The translations under genes and the position numbers were made by a program. The notes beneath the pieces were generated by a model. It saw only the letters and a list, made by a program, of their open reading frames with translations, ran no database searches and was not told where the DNA came from. A stretch of DNA of 57,446 nt from an uncultured Lachnospiraceae bacterium (GTDB lineage Bacteria; Bacillota; Clostridia; Lachnospirales; Lachnospiraceae). Every line of letters starts with the position of its first letter. The first letter of the stretch is position 1. Location of the stretch: positions 1 to 57,446 of the forward strand of contig CANPIM010000001.1 of the NCBI GenBank assembly GCA_947574135.1, in the 5' to 3' direction. Shown in pieces: positions 17,785-27,065 of the stretch.

Positions 17785-19146
17785 TTACAGGATCTCTATG
17801 TGCAGAAGCTTACACAAATCCGTCAGAGCTTCCCGGTAATCTCCGTAGGCCACGATGACGTGCTGGCTGCTGACCTTCTGGGCAAATTCCTCCACGGTGC
17901 AGCTGTCTGGAAAGACCTCCAGGCTGGGTAGCTGCGGCGCGGGGGGCTCCCAGCCACATTCCTCCCAGGAGGGCGGCGTCTTGGCCTCACCGGTGTAAAT
18001 GTGCATGGCGTAGGCGCCTTTTTTGTATATCAGGCGGGCACAGGTCACATAGCCTGTCTTTACCTTGGACACATTCAAAAGCGAGGCGCTTAAAAGGCCG
18101 AAGGCCGTGGGCAGCACCCGGATATCTCCGTCTGTGGCTGCTTCCGGGATAAAGTCCGGTACTCCGATAAGCATGCTAGTCTTAAAGAACTCATAGTATT
18201 CCAGATATGGCACAGTGTCTCCCGAGATAAGGGACAGCATGCTCTGGGTCACGGCTCCCATGACGTCGTTTTCCGGCACCACCTGAACCCCGTAAAAATG
18301 ATTCAGCAGCATAAACACCATGGCCGGCGGAAAGCCCAGAAGCTTCTTCATGCCATCCACGTCAATGAGGCTGACAGCCTGATAGCCCCGCTCCTCAATC
18401 TTCTTTCCAATGGCCAGGGCATACTTCACACCAGTTTCCACGATCGCCGGATCGCAGGGTTTCTCAAACACCCAGTTTTCCTGGACATAGCGGGTCCACT
18501 CCGCCACCTTTTCCCCGGAGATTTTCTCTGTGTTCTGCACCATCTCCAGCATCTCAAAGGGCTCCACCTCCACCCCTAAGTCTGCCCGCAGAGAATTGCC
18601 CTCGTACTGGGTACCATAGAGAAGCATGTCCCGATATCCCATGGTTCCGATGCGCACCCGGCGCAGCTCCCTGGCCGTGTAGGCCGCATCCACAAAGGCC
18701 TGAAGCTTTTCCACCGGCTCCGGCTCTCCCATTACATTGTACACATACTTAAAGGCATAGCCCATGGCCTCAAAGGCCGGTCGAAGGGCAGTGGTGCCGG
18801 CCTGGTCTGCGGTGGTGACAATCCTTGTCCCCTCCATCCAGCCGCAAAGCCCCCAAAGTATCATAGGTGTATTGCGGAAGCAGTCCGTAACCCGAATCAC
18901 CGCATGGGAGGGAATCCACCCTGCCACACATACAATCAGGCAGCACATTTCCCGGGCCTTCAGCTTCTCAATGGCCATATCTGCCGTCTGGTATTCGGTA
19001 TCATCAATGACAATCCCCGCATCCAAATAATCCATGTCCAGGGTATTCAGGGTAGAAAGCGCCTGGTCATGCTTGATTTGCAGCCGCTCATAGGGCGTAT
19101 TCACTTCCCCGAAGCATACAAATCCTACTTGTTTTTTGGGTTTCAA
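17785..19146 (-). CDS. L-fucose/L-arabinose isomerase-like protein
   Basis: A 453-residue protein of the L-fucose isomerase superfamily, which interconverts aldoses and ketoses with a divalent metal. The N-terminal domain VGFVCFGEVNTPYERLQ and the following LIVCVAGWIPSHAVIRV segment match the first two domains of the family. PAMVFMLLNHFYGVQVVPENDVMGAVTQSMLSL provides the Glu/Asp-rich active-site region of these enzymes. The start is a TTG at 19146 with GGGAGGGG 6-7 bases upstream, unusual but well supported. Placed between the permeases and the kinase, it should supply the ketose to the kinase. Rhamnose, fucose, arabinose or an amino sugar remain possible. Confidence 0.8.
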   Translation of the reverse strand: MKPKKQVGFVCFGEVNTPYERLQIKHDQALSTLNTLDMDYLDAGIVIDDTEYQTADMAIEKLKAREMCCLIVCVAGWIPSHAVIRVTDCFRNTPMILWGLCGWMEGTRIVTTADQAGTTALRPAFEAMGYAFKYVYNVMGEPEPVEKLQAFVDAAYTARELRRVRIGTMGYRDMLLYGTQYEGNSLRADLGVEVEPFEMLEMVQNTEKISGEKVAEWTRYVQENWVFEKPCDPAIVETGVKYALAIGKKIEERGYQAVSLIDVDGMKKLLGFPPAMVFMLLNHFYGVQVVPENDVMGAVTQSMLSLISGDTVPYLEYYEFFKTSMLIGVPDFIPEAATDGDIRVLPTAFGLLSASLLNVSKVKTGYVTCARLIYKKGAYAMHIYTGEAKTPPSWEECGWEPPAPQLPSLEVFPDSCTVEEFAQKVSSQHVIVAYGDYREALTDLCKLLHIEIL

Positions 19147-19270
19147 AAAAACCCCTCCCTTCTTATCTGCGTTCCCGCAGGTATTGTTTCTATCATCTCT
19201 TCTACTCCTTCTGCTATCTGCGGCAACCTTGTGCCCCTTTTCCCTCTCAACCCCCTTTTCTCTTCTATTT

Positions 19271-20122
19271 CTATCCTTTTACGGCTCCGGCCGTGACGCC
19301 CTCCACAAAATACTGATTCATAAAAATATAAATGGTCAGAATGGGAAGCACGGCAAACATGGTGCCTGCCATCATCAGGTTATACTGGGTGGCTCCGGCT
19401 CCCCCCGAGCTTTTGAGCTTTACAATGGCCACCACCAGGGTCTGCATGGCCGGCTTCATACTGGTCATAATGTTGGGCAGCAGGTAGTTATTCCAGGAGC
19501 CCTGGAAGGACATCAGGGACACGGTGGCCAAAATAGGCTTACACAGAGGCAGAATGATCCGCCAGAAGATCCCAAAATAGCTGCAGCCGTCTATGAGGGC
19601 CGCCTGGTCCAGCTCCACGCTGATGGTTTTCATATAGCCCATGGTGAGAAACAGGTTGGCCGCCGAGGTGCTGAATACCTGCACCAGCACAACGCCAATC
19701 AGGTTATTGAGCTGCAGAGATGAGGTAATCTGCATCAGGGGGAACATGGTAATGGCTCCGGCCCCGATAAACATGGTGGCTAAAAATATATTGTACAGAA
19801 GCTTCTTCCCCGGAAAATGTCTCCTCTGGAAGCAATAGGCCGACATGGAGGTGACGATCACCGTACCCACCACGGTCAGCAGGGATACAAAGATGGAATT
19901 CTTTGTAAAGGTCCAAAAGGTATGCCCCTCCTGCCCCACGGACCAGACCTGCTTATAATTGTCCAGGGTGAATTCCTTGGGAATCAGGTGGGCGCCGCCG
20001 GCCGCAATCTCCGGATTGGTCTTAAAGGACGCGGACAGGGTGTACAGCAGGGGAATGAGAGTGAAAACCGCTATGATTCCCAAAAACAAGTAAACCAGAA
20101 TGTTCCATTTTTTTCGTTTCAC
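19271..20122 (-). CDS. Carbohydrate ABC transporter permease, MalG type
   Basis: The second membrane subunit of a CUT1-family sugar importer, 283 residues with six predicted helices. The cytoplasmic coupling loop is DQAALIDGCSYFGIFWRIILPL, a good EAA motif, and the C-terminus FVEGVTAGAVKG is typical of MalG-like subunits. The start is GTG at 20122 with GGAGG at 7 bases. It follows the MalF-type partner by 18 bases. The ATPase is not in the operon; many Firmicutes CUT1 systems share a MsmK-like ATPase encoded elsewhere. Confidence 0.93.
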   Translation of the reverse strand: MKRKKWNILVYLFLGIIAVFTLIPLLYTLSASFKTNPEIAAGGAHLIPKEFTLDNYKQVWSVGQEGHTFWTFTKNSIFVSLLTVVGTVIVTSMSAYCFQRRHFPGKKLLYNIFLATMFIGAGAITMFPLMQITSSLQLNNLIGVVLVQVFSTSAANLFLTMGYMKTISVELDQAALIDGCSYFGIFWRIILPLCKPILATVSLMSFQGSWNNYLLPNIMTSMKPAMQTLVVAIVKLKSSGGAGATQYNLMMAGTMFAVLPILTIYIFMNQYFVEGVTAGAVKG

Positions 20123-20140
20123 GTAGGCTCCTCCCTTCCC

Positions 20141-21052
20141 CTAATAGATTTCGCTGCCCTTTTTGGTGGAGGTCAGGTAAATCACAGTGACAATCCCCAG
20201 TATCACCGCCGATACCACCACCAGCGCGGAGGCATATCCGTAATCCGGCGCGCCGCTTGAACCGGTAAAGAACTGCTTGTAAACATAGGTCATAATGGTT
20301 TCCGTCTGCCCCAGGGGATTGCCGTCGGTCAGTACCAGCACCAGATCCGTCACCTTGAGGGATCCAAGCAGGGCATTCAGCACCACCATCTGGATCACAG
20401 GCCCCAGCATGGGGATGGTAATCTTGAAAAACTGCTGCCGCTCCGTGGCTCCGTCAATGCGGGCCGCCTCGTAGAGATCCTCGGGAATGCTCTGAAGCCC
20501 TGTCATAAAGAACAGCATATTAAAGCCAAAGTTCTGCCACACAGAGGCTATCATCAGCACCATCAAAGCTGTGCTTGCCTTGGAAAAAAATTTGATGCCT
20601 CCCACTCCGTTAATGAGCTTAATAATCTCATTCACCACACCATTGTAGGAGGAGAACATATAGGAAAAGATCACGCCGATAACCGCCACAGAAAGCATGG
20701 ATGGCATAAAAAACAGACTCCGGAAAAAGGTCCGCCCTTTAAGCTTTTTGGCCAGCATACAGGCCAATACCAAAGCAAGGGGCAGCTCCACGCAAAGCTT
20801 TCCTACGGCAAAGACAAAGGTGGTGCGCACAGACAGCCAGAACTTGGGAGAGCGCTGAAATACCCGGACAAAGTTGTCAAAGCCCACAAAACGGATCTCC
20901 CCAAAGCCCTTATAGCTGAACAAACAGTACCGCAACACCCATAAAAGAGGCAGCACTACAAAGATAAACAGCCCAATCACCCCGACGGAAATCATGGCAT
21001 AGCTCTGCACGGTCTCTGTCATACTCAGTCGTTTCTTTCGTTTCGATGGCAT
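20141..21052 (-). CDS. Sugar ABC transporter permease, MalF type
   Basis: The first membrane subunit of the operon 1 importer, about 303 residues with six helices. The coupling-loop motif is YEAARIDGATERQQFFKITIPML, and the preceding region FNMLFFMTGLQSIPEDL is highly typical of CUT1 permeases. The ATG at 21052 is chosen since AGGGAGG lies 8 bases upstream; an in-frame start at 21073 has no ribosome site. It lies after the binding-protein gene and a stable intergenic hairpin. Confidence 0.93.
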   Translation of the reverse strand: MPSKRKKRLSMTETVQSYAMISVGVIGLFIFVVLPLLWVLRYCLFSYKGFGEIRFVGFDNFVRVFQRSPKFWLSVRTTFVFAVGKLCVELPLALVLACMLAKKLKGRTFFRSLFFMPSMLSVAVIGVIFSYMFSSYNGVVNEIIKLINGVGGIKFFSKASTALMVLMIASVWQNFGFNMLFFMTGLQSIPEDLYEAARIDGATERQQFFKITIPMLGPVIQMVVLNALLGSLKVTDLVLVLTDGNPLGQTETIMTYVYKQFFTGSSGAPDYGYASALVVVSAVILGIVTVIYLTSTKKGSEIY

Positions 21053-21077
21053 CTTATTCCTCCCTTCTATCATAGAG

Positions 21078-21111
21078 GCGGCAGGGCCAAAGCAAGCTTA
21101 AGCCCTGCCGC
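21078..21111 (-). other. Intercistronic hairpin after binding-protein gene
   Basis: A perfect 10-bp stem (21078-21087 with 21102-21111) around a 14-base loop lies between the solute-binding gene and the MalF-type permease. There is no T-tract, so it probably protects or attenuates mRNA, letting the binding protein be made in excess. Equivalent hairpins follow the binding-protein genes of operons 2 and 3. Confidence 0.6.
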
Positions 21112-21139
21112 ACCTTTATGCTACGCCATCTTCTATCTC

Positions 21140-22567
21140 CTATTTCTGCAAAGCAGTATAGGGTTTCTCATAAGCCTCCAGATTCAGGTCTCCGGAATCC
21201 TTCAGCTGCTGATATGCTGCATTGTATCTGTCATTCAGATCGCCTACCACATCGTCAAACTCCGCTGCTCCCATAATCACAGCCTGGAATACGGTGTTAT
21301 AATTATCCCCTTCCACAGTCAGCAGATTATCCGGATACAGGTTCAGGGGCGCATAGTTGGTCAGATCGGACATCTCCTCCCAGTTCTTAACCTCCTTGGC
21401 CATCTCCGTACTCTCCATAATGCTGGACTCATGAGGAATGATAGCGCCTACGGAATACAGCTTGGAATACAGCTCCTCGCTGTGGAGGAACTTAAAGACT
21501 TCCACTACGGCCGGCAGATGCTCTTCCGTCACGCCGATGGTAATGCCCACATTACTCCGGTTCAGGTAAACGCCCTTATAGGGAGCCTCGCCCTCCTCAT
21601 AGGTGGGGCAGTCAATAATGGTCCAGTTACACTGAGCCGGGAACTGATCGTTGTACACGCCAATATCATAGCCATAGGCCGTGATCATACCCACATGTCC
21701 CTCGGCAAACTTGGAGCGGATACCGTCGATAGAGAGCTCGGAGGGATCCGGGAACATATATCCATTCTCATACATCTCCTGATGGGCCTCAATGGATTTC
21801 TTAAAGGGGGTAAAATCATACTTGGCATTGCCGTTATCCCACCAGCTCACACCGGTGCTGCTGTAGCAGGACTTCATGGCCAGACGACGGATACCGCCGC
21901 TCCACTGCCAAGTAAATCCATAGCCGTAATCCACGCCGTCGCCATTCTCGGTAATCACCTTGGCGCACTCCACCACGTCATCCCAGGTCTTGGGCAACTC
22001 CAGATTATTCTTCTCAAACAAATCCAGATTCACGGCAAATTTCACCGGGATAACCTCCAGGGGAAGGCCTACCAGGCGGCCGTCATGATAGTTCACGCCA
22101 TCCACCAGATAGGGCTCAAACCGTGCAATGAGATCGCTGAGCTCATCAATGGTGGACAGATCGTAGTTCCATCCATTGGCGCTGAAATCCGTGTAATCAT
22201 ACGCATAATCATAAAGATCCGGATAATTGCCGGACTGCATCATAGCCGTCAGGTTTGTTCCGTAGTTGTCAATGTCACTGGTCAGCTGAATATAAATATT
22301 TTTCTCCTTGCCCACGGTCTGGTTCCAGTTATCCACTTCCGCTTTCATGGTTTCCAAATATGCGCCAATGGCACAGTAGTAGGTTACCACCTCCGCGTCT
22401 CCTGCAGCTTCCGCAGGCTCTGTTCCCGTAGCGGTCTCTGCCCCCCCGCCTTGCTCCTGGGTGGTACCCGCATCCTTGGCCGGCTCCTCGCCCTTGCTGC
22501 CGCAGCCCCACAGACAGGCTCCCAGCATGGTTACGGTCAACAACCCACATAACAGCTTTTTCATCAT
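21140..22567 (-). CDS. Sugar-binding lipoprotein, operon 1
   Basis: An extracellular solute-binding lipoprotein of family 1, about 475 residues. It has a signal peptide MMKKLLCGLLTVTMLGACL and a lipobox LWGC, with the mature Cys near residue 26. A Gly/Glu/Ala-rich linker precedes the binding domain, which contains DLYDYAYDYTDF, LVGLPLEVIPVKFAVNLDLF and NRSNVGITIG. The ATG at 22567 (or 22564) was chosen to give the signal peptide; a longer in-frame start at 22612 would bury it. It is the first gene of operon 1 behind a clear promoter at 22740-22768. It delivers the sugar to the two permeases downstream. Confidence 0.93.
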   Translation of the reverse strand: MMKKLLCGLLTVTMLGACLWGCGSKGEEPAKDAGTTQEQGGGAETATGTEPAEAAGDAEVVTYYCAIGAYLETMKAEVDNWNQTVGKEKNIYIQLTSDIDNYGTNLTAMMQSGNYPDLYDYAYDYTDFSANGWNYDLSTIDELSDLIARFEPYLVDGVNYHDGRLVGLPLEVIPVKFAVNLDLFEKNNLELPKTWDDVVECAKVITENGDGVDYGYGFTWQWSGGIRRLAMKSCYSSTGVSWWDNGNAKYDFTPFKKSIEAHQEMYENGYMFPDPSELSIDGIRSKFAEGHVGMITAYGYDIGVYNDQFPAQCNWTIIDCPTYEEGEAPYKGVYLNRSNVGITIGVTEEHLPAVVEVFKFLHSEELYSKLYSVGAIIPHESSIMESTEMAKEVKNWEEMSDLTNYAPLNLYPDNLLTVEGDNYNTVFQAVIMGAAEFDDVVGDLNDRYNAAYQQLKDSGDLNLEAYEKPYTALQK

Positions 22568-22645
22568 CTCATCGCACTTCCTTTCTGTTTGATTTTTCTT
22601 TTGTTTCCACACCTCTCACATGACAACGACTATCCAAGCTCTTTC

Positions 22646-22890
22646 TTTTGCAATTTTGCTTTTTCATTCTCTTTAATTTTTGCACTAATTTGCACTTCGT
22701 CGCATCCGATTTTTCGCTCTTTTTCGTTACCACGTATTTATAATACCAGTTTCTTTTGAATTATTCAAGTGTTTTTTGTATATTTTTTATTATTTTTTGC
22801 ACTTTCCAAATTTTCTTCCGTCTTTTTGTATTTTTGTTATGCAAATATAACTTTTAATTTTTTGCATTAATTGTTAATTTTTGCACAATC
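22646..22890. promoter_or_regulatory. Leader with repeated TTTGCA/TGCAA sites
   Basis: This AT-rich 349-base gap contains at least six TTTGCA or TGCAAA words, for instance at the TTTTTGCACTAATTTGCAC stretch and near 22834-22890. The same half-site forms an inverted repeat before the LacI gene. They are candidate repressor sites; the gap otherwise holds only the promoter at 22740. Confidence 0.4.
22740..22768 (-). promoter_or_regulatory. Promoter of sugar operon 1
   Basis: On the minus strand TTGAAT (22763-22768), a 17-base spacer ending in TGG, and TATTAT (22740-22745). It gives a leader of about 165 bases before the binding-protein gene. Confidence 0.65.
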
Positions 22891-22916
22891 TATTTTTCAC
22901 ACAGAAAAGCGGCTGC

Positions 22917-24278
22917 CTATCCGTAGATCCTCCCGGCCTCCTCCCTGGCAATCTGAACCCACCGGACTGCATTCTCCGGCCGATAGGCCAGCGTCCGAAT
23001 ATCCCGCATCAGAACCTCTGTGGGACATCCATACCGGGCCGTAACGGAAAAGGCATTTCTAATCTCCTCCCGAATGAGATCCCAGTTGGGCTTTTCCACA
23101 GAGATCAGGGCCGGATTCTGTTTCCAGCAATAGACAAAATCCCCCCGCATCTGCCGGGCCATGCATTCCACGTCGCTCCAGGGCGCCACCGCCACGGTCC
23201 GAAGGCGCTCCACCTTTTCCCGCACATAGGAAAGCCGCTTATCCATGACCTCACAGCAGCCGTAAAAGTTCAGGCCAAACCGATTGAGAATGGGCGCCTG
23301 ATAGTCCAGAATAAACTCGTCAAACATCTGAGGGGACACGGAAACCGTTGCCTGGCTCTCCCCGTATCCCCAGATATTTCGGCAGCTCACAGCATCTTTA
23401 TCAAAGTCCGCCCCCGGCAGATCGTCGCACCAGCCATAACCACCGGTACCCACAAACTCCCCGCCGTTGTTCAGGGTCAGAAGCTTCTCCTTTTCCAGAA
23501 AATCCAGCATATGCATGCGCTCATCCCGCAGAAATCCCATGAGCCCGTGAAGCTCCTCCGGATAATCATAGAAATCATACAATATATTCTCAAATCCCCG
23601 AAGAAACAAGAGCTCGTCGGTTAGTCCGTCCGAATACCACCAGGAATTCTGGAGGGAAACCTTGAGAATCCCGTCAAAAACATCATGGGCCAGTGCAAGA
23701 ATCCTCTCCGTTTTCTCATAGTCCACCAGAATTTCCCGAAATTTAAGCTTCCCCATATCATCCCAGTCTGTGAGCACCGGATCGATGTGATAGGCGCCGT
23801 CCGCCTGGCTGCTTTTGGTCTGATGGGCCTCAATGCCAAGCCCGGTCTTGGTGTACACATGACACACAGGAAAATCCTTGGTGCAGACCCGGTCATCTCC
23901 AATGACCTCCTGCCAGTAAATCTCCTTTCGCAGGCGATATTCCCACATGCGGGCCAGATTGTTGGCGCATCTAAGCTCTGTATGGGAAATCAGCTCATAC
24001 CAGGCGTACTCCGGATCAATAAAAATCAGCGGGCTGGTAATTTTCAACCCGTGATGATCCACCCAGCGCTTTCGCCTCTCCTCCTGGACGGGCTGCTCCG
24101 CCAGGTGCGCCACCTGCCGGGCCAATGTCTGCAAAATTGTCTTTTCCTCCGGATTTACCACCGGCTCTGTCTGCCCCTGCGTATTCTGATAACAGCAAAG
24201 CCAGCTAAGCCCATTGTGATCCGTCAACCCATTCCCCAACTGTTCCTGTTTTATCCTCTCCCGCTGCTTCTGATCCAT
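22917..24278 (-). CDS. Uroporphyrinogen-decarboxylase-like (URO-D/methyltransferase fold) protein
   Basis: A 453-residue soluble protein that I place tentatively in the uroporphyrinogen-decarboxylase superfamily, which also includes corrinoid methyltransferases such as MtaA and CmuA. The clue is the C-terminal half: GGYGWCDDLPG, a long VSPQMFDEFILDYQAPILNR segment like the family's 'SPEMF..F..P', then NFYGCCEVMDKRL where relatives have a His-Cys-Gly metal site, and DIRTLAYRPEN near the end. The N-terminal third is not recognised. The start has AGGAGG 6 bases upstream. It is the last gene of a run with CapA-like and AbgA/AbgB-like genes. The substrate is unknown. Confidence 0.55.
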   Translation of the reverse strand: MDQKQRERIKQEQLGNGLTDHNGLSWLCCYQNTQGQTEPVVNPEEKTILQTLARQVAHLAEQPVQEERRKRWVDHHGLKITSPLIFIDPEYAWYELISHTELRCANNLARMWEYRLRKEIYWQEVIGDDRVCTKDFPVCHVYTKTGLGIEAHQTKSSQADGAYHIDPVLTDWDDMGKLKFREILVDYEKTERILALAHDVFDGILKVSLQNSWWYSDGLTDELLFLRGFENILYDFYDYPEELHGLMGFLRDERMHMLDFLEKEKLLTLNNGGEFVGTGGYGWCDDLPGADFDKDAVSCRNIWGYGESQATVSVSPQMFDEFILDYQAPILNRFGLNFYGCCEVMDKRLSYVREKVERLRTVAVAPWSDVECMARQMRGDFVYCWKQNPALISVEKPNWDLIREEIRNAFSVTARYGCPTEVLMRDIRTLAYRPENAVRWVQIAREEAGRIYG

Positions 24279-24339
24279 TCCACACCTCCTGCTCTTTTGT
24301 TTTCTTGGCCTCTGTCCGTCATTTCACAAAATCTTAGCC

Positions 24340-25650
24340 CTATTCCAAATCCACGTATCCTGTCCCGTCCAAAATCCGTATCCGGGTCCCATAGCCAGCG
24401 CTCAGGCTCTGCAGATATTGGAGGGTATCCTCATCCCTACTCAGCCTGGGCACTCCCCGCCGGGATCTGGGCATTTTCATCCCAAGCTCAATGGGATACA
24501 GCCGGACCTCTTTGATATGCCCCTCCTCCATGGTCCAGCCAGCCATCACGGAGCGCCAGATATTTTCCTGTACGCAGAACCCCATGGTGCCATTTTTGCT
24601 GCGTTCATCCATATAAGCGCCCACAGGCGTGTCTAAAGGCAGCCCCCGGTTCCGGCAGGCGTCATCCGGCTGCAGGCTTACTGTCTCTGTCTCAAAGAGG
24701 AAATTCCCCAGGCTGTAGAAAATCACCCCTCCGCGGTACACCTCAATCCCCCGCAGCTCATGGGGCCCGTGCCCCAGCACCACATGGGCCCCTGCGTCAA
24801 TGCATTCTCTGGAAAATTTTTCCAAAAACATAGCAGGCGCCGTCCGCCTGTCTCCGTCATACTCATGGCTGTGCACACTTACCAGCACCACGTCCGCCTG
24901 TCTCCTGGCCTCCCCAATCTCCTCCAGGATGCGCTTCATATCCTTCTCATCCGGAATGCTTTCCACCCAGTTTTTCTCATCCAGCACAAAGGTTCCCCCT
25001 TCCCCAAAGGGCAGAACCCCCTCCGGAAAGGGGTTGCTGTAGCCGCACTGAATGCTGTACTCCTTGCTGGCATTGATCCGGGTAAGCTCTGCCAGCCTTC
25101 TGGCCATCTCATAATGCTCTCTGTCCACATGATAGCGGGTGGAAAACCTAAGAGGATTTAGGCCCGGACGTCCCCAGAGCTCCTGGGACTGGCCCCCGGC
25201 CCGGGCAGATTCATGGAAGGTGGCAGACACCCCTATAAGGGCCACCCGCGCCTTCCCGGTCTCCAGGTAGCATGCCTTTGAGGCCTCCGCCAGATTTCCC
25301 CCCGTCCCGGCAAACACCATCCTGCGCTCCTTCAAATGAGCCATGGTGCCCAGAACGCCGCCTGTCCCGTAATCACAGGAGTGGTTGTTGGCCGTGTTAA
25401 AAAGATTAAAGCCAAAGCGCTGTACATCGTCCAGAGCCTCCGGCTCCGTCATGGCCCAGGTACCGCCGCTGACAGCTGCGGGATAACCCTCCTTATTGTG
25501 AAAGGTCATCTCCAGATTGCTGAATCTCACCTCATGCTTTCCTATCAGAGTCTGTATTTCCTCAAACCCCGGATACCCCTCCCTGGGCAGCCGGCGGGTG
25601 ATAAACAGATCCCCTGTGGCAATACACCCCAGTCCCTCTTTCCGTTTCAT
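24340..25650 (-). CDS. CapA-family (PGA_cap) metallophosphatase-fold protein
   Basis: A 436-residue protein of the CapA/PGA_cap family, a calcineurin-like metallophosphatase fold first known from poly-gamma-glutamate capsule synthesis. Characteristic are ATGDLFITRRL at the start, VRFSNLEMTF, NLFNTANNHSCDYGTGG, VVLVSVHSHEYD and VVLGHGPHELRGIEVYRGGVIFYSLGNF. No signal peptide or membrane anchor is seen, unlike classical CapA. It overlaps the upstream M20 hydrolase by ATGA, implying coupling. Beside N-acyl-amino-acid hydrolases it could act on a gamma-glutamyl or related amide; this is inference only. Confidence 0.82.
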   Translation of the reverse strand: MKRKEGLGCIATGDLFITRRLPREGYPGFEEIQTLIGKHEVRFSNLEMTFHNKEGYPAAVSGGTWAMTEPEALDDVQRFGFNLFNTANNHSCDYGTGGVLGTMAHLKERRMVFAGTGGNLAEASKACYLETGKARVALIGVSATFHESARAGGQSQELWGRPGLNPLRFSTRYHVDREHYEMARRLAELTRINASKEYSIQCGYSNPFPEGVLPFGEGGTFVLDEKNWVESIPDEKDMKRILEEIGEARRQADVVLVSVHSHEYDGDRRTAPAMFLEKFSRECIDAGAHVVLGHGPHELRGIEVYRGGVIFYSLGNFLFETETVSLQPDDACRNRGLPLDTPVGAYMDERSKNGTMGFCVQENIWRSVMAGWTMEEGHIKEVRLYPIELGMKMPRSRRGVPRLSRDEDTLQYLQSLSAGYGTRIRILDGTGYVDLE

Positions 25651-27008
25651 CCTGCTCCTTTCTCTCCCTGTTCCTTGTCTCCCAGGATGTCATATACCAC
25701 GCTGGAAAAAATCTTCACTCCCATTCCCAGGGCTTCCTCGTTAAAATCAAACTGCCGGCTGTGAAAGGCCGAGGGCACTTCTGTGAAGAACCGCATAAAG
25801 GTAGCCTCCCCCTTGTGGGCCTGTACCTCCCGAACCATATAGGACACATCCTCGCTGCCTCCCGGGAAGCTTATGCAGTCGGAAACCTTCAGCCCCAGGC
25901 GTTCTTTACAAATCCCCCGGACCCGCTCCATCAAAGGCCGGCTGCTCTCCAGGGAATCCGCCGCCCCCATGACCCGGACTTCCACAGACACGTCGTGCAT
26001 GTCCGCCGCTCCCTTTAAAATCCGCAGGGCATACTCCTTCATGGCATCATTCACCTGGGTATTCTCCCCCCGCACCTCCATCTCCAGCTTGACCTCATCC
26101 GCCACCACATTCCGGCCGCTGCCTCCGTGAATGGTGCCCACATTTATCCGGGAGGCTCCCTTGCTGTGCCGGGGAATCCCGTAGAGATTTAACACCGCGG
26201 TGGCCGCCGCCAGCATGGCATGCCTTCCCTCCTCCGGAGAAGCCGCCGCATGGGCCGCCCGCCCCCGGAAGATCACATCGTACTTTACCGTGGCCAAGCC
26301 CCCGTCATATCCCGGCAGCACATCCGCCCCTTCCGGATCCACCTGCCTGTTGGAAATATGACTGGCCAGAAAATAATCCACATCTCCAAGATGTCCCTGG
26401 TCCACAATGGCCTTTGCTCCCCGCACTCCCTCCTCCGAGGGCTGGAAAATCAGCTTTATTTTTCCCCGAAGCTCCCCCCGAAGCTTGACAAGGACTGCCG
26501 CCACTCCCAGACCTATGGCCGCATGGCCGTCATGGCCGCAGGCGTGCATAACCCCGGAATTTACGGAGGCAAAGCCTTCCCGGTAAGGCCGGTGCTCTGG
26601 GGCTTCCTCCTCATAAACCCCCAGGGCGTCAATATCAAAGCGCATGGCCGCCACCGGACCGGGGCCGCAGTCCAAAATCCCAATGACTCCCGTCATTCCG
26701 CCCCGGGTCCGCTCCACAAACTCCGGATCCGCGCCCTGACGGAGAGCCCGGTCGTACTGCTCCTGAAGCTCACGCTCCGGGGGAACTCCCATGCGGGATT
26801 CCCTCTTGCACACCTCCTGGCCGGTGAGCACCTCATATCCAAGCTCCGTAAGCCGGCGGGCAATCAAGGAGGAGGTGCGCATCTCAAACCATCCCGCCTC
26901 CGGGTATTTGTGAAAGTCCCTCCGGTAAGCTACTAATTCTTCCTCCATCCCCTCCACCAGCCGTATAATCCGCTCATATGGATTTCCATTATTTTCCAGC
27001 CCGCTCAT
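25647..27008 (-). CDS. M20 amidohydrolase, AbgA-like
   Basis: A 453-residue M20-family metal-dependent amidohydrolase, strikingly similar in layout to E. coli AbgA (p-aminobenzoyl-glutamate hydrolase subunit A). Features shared with AbgA are YRRDFHKYPEAGWFEMRTS, the RESRMGVPPE insert, MRFDIDALG, HRPYREGFASVNSGVMHACGHDGH with the metal ligands, FQPSEEGVRGAKAIVD, and the dimerisation domain VNVGTIHGGSGRNVV-like region. PGGSEDVSYM carries the last ligand area. The ATG at 27008 has GGGGGA at 8 bases. It overlaps the CapA-like gene. Substrates of this class are N-acyl-glutamate or N-acyl-aspartate type amides. Confidence 0.88.
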   Translation of the reverse strand: MSGLENNGNPYERIIRLVEGMEEELVAYRRDFHKYPEAGWFEMRTSSLIARRLTELGYEVLTGQEVCKRESRMGVPPERELQEQYDRALRQGADPEFVERTRGGMTGVIGILDCGPGPVAAMRFDIDALGVYEEEAPEHRPYREGFASVNSGVMHACGHDGHAAIGLGVAAVLVKLRGELRGKIKLIFQPSEEGVRGAKAIVDQGHLGDVDYFLASHISNRQVDPEGADVLPGYDGGLATVKYDVIFRGRAAHAAASPEEGRHAMLAAATAVLNLYGIPRHSKGASRINVGTIHGGSGRNVVADEVKLEMEVRGENTQVNDAMKEYALRILKGAADMHDVSVEVRVMGAADSLESSRPLMERVRGICKERLGLKVSDCISFPGGSEDVSYMVREVQAHKGEATFMRFFTEVPSAFHSRQFDFNEEALGMGVKIFSSVVYDILGDKEQGEKGAG

Positions 27009-27065
27009 ATGCATCTTCCCCCTTATTTAACCATTACACATTGTATAGCTGTTTTCTTTTTTACC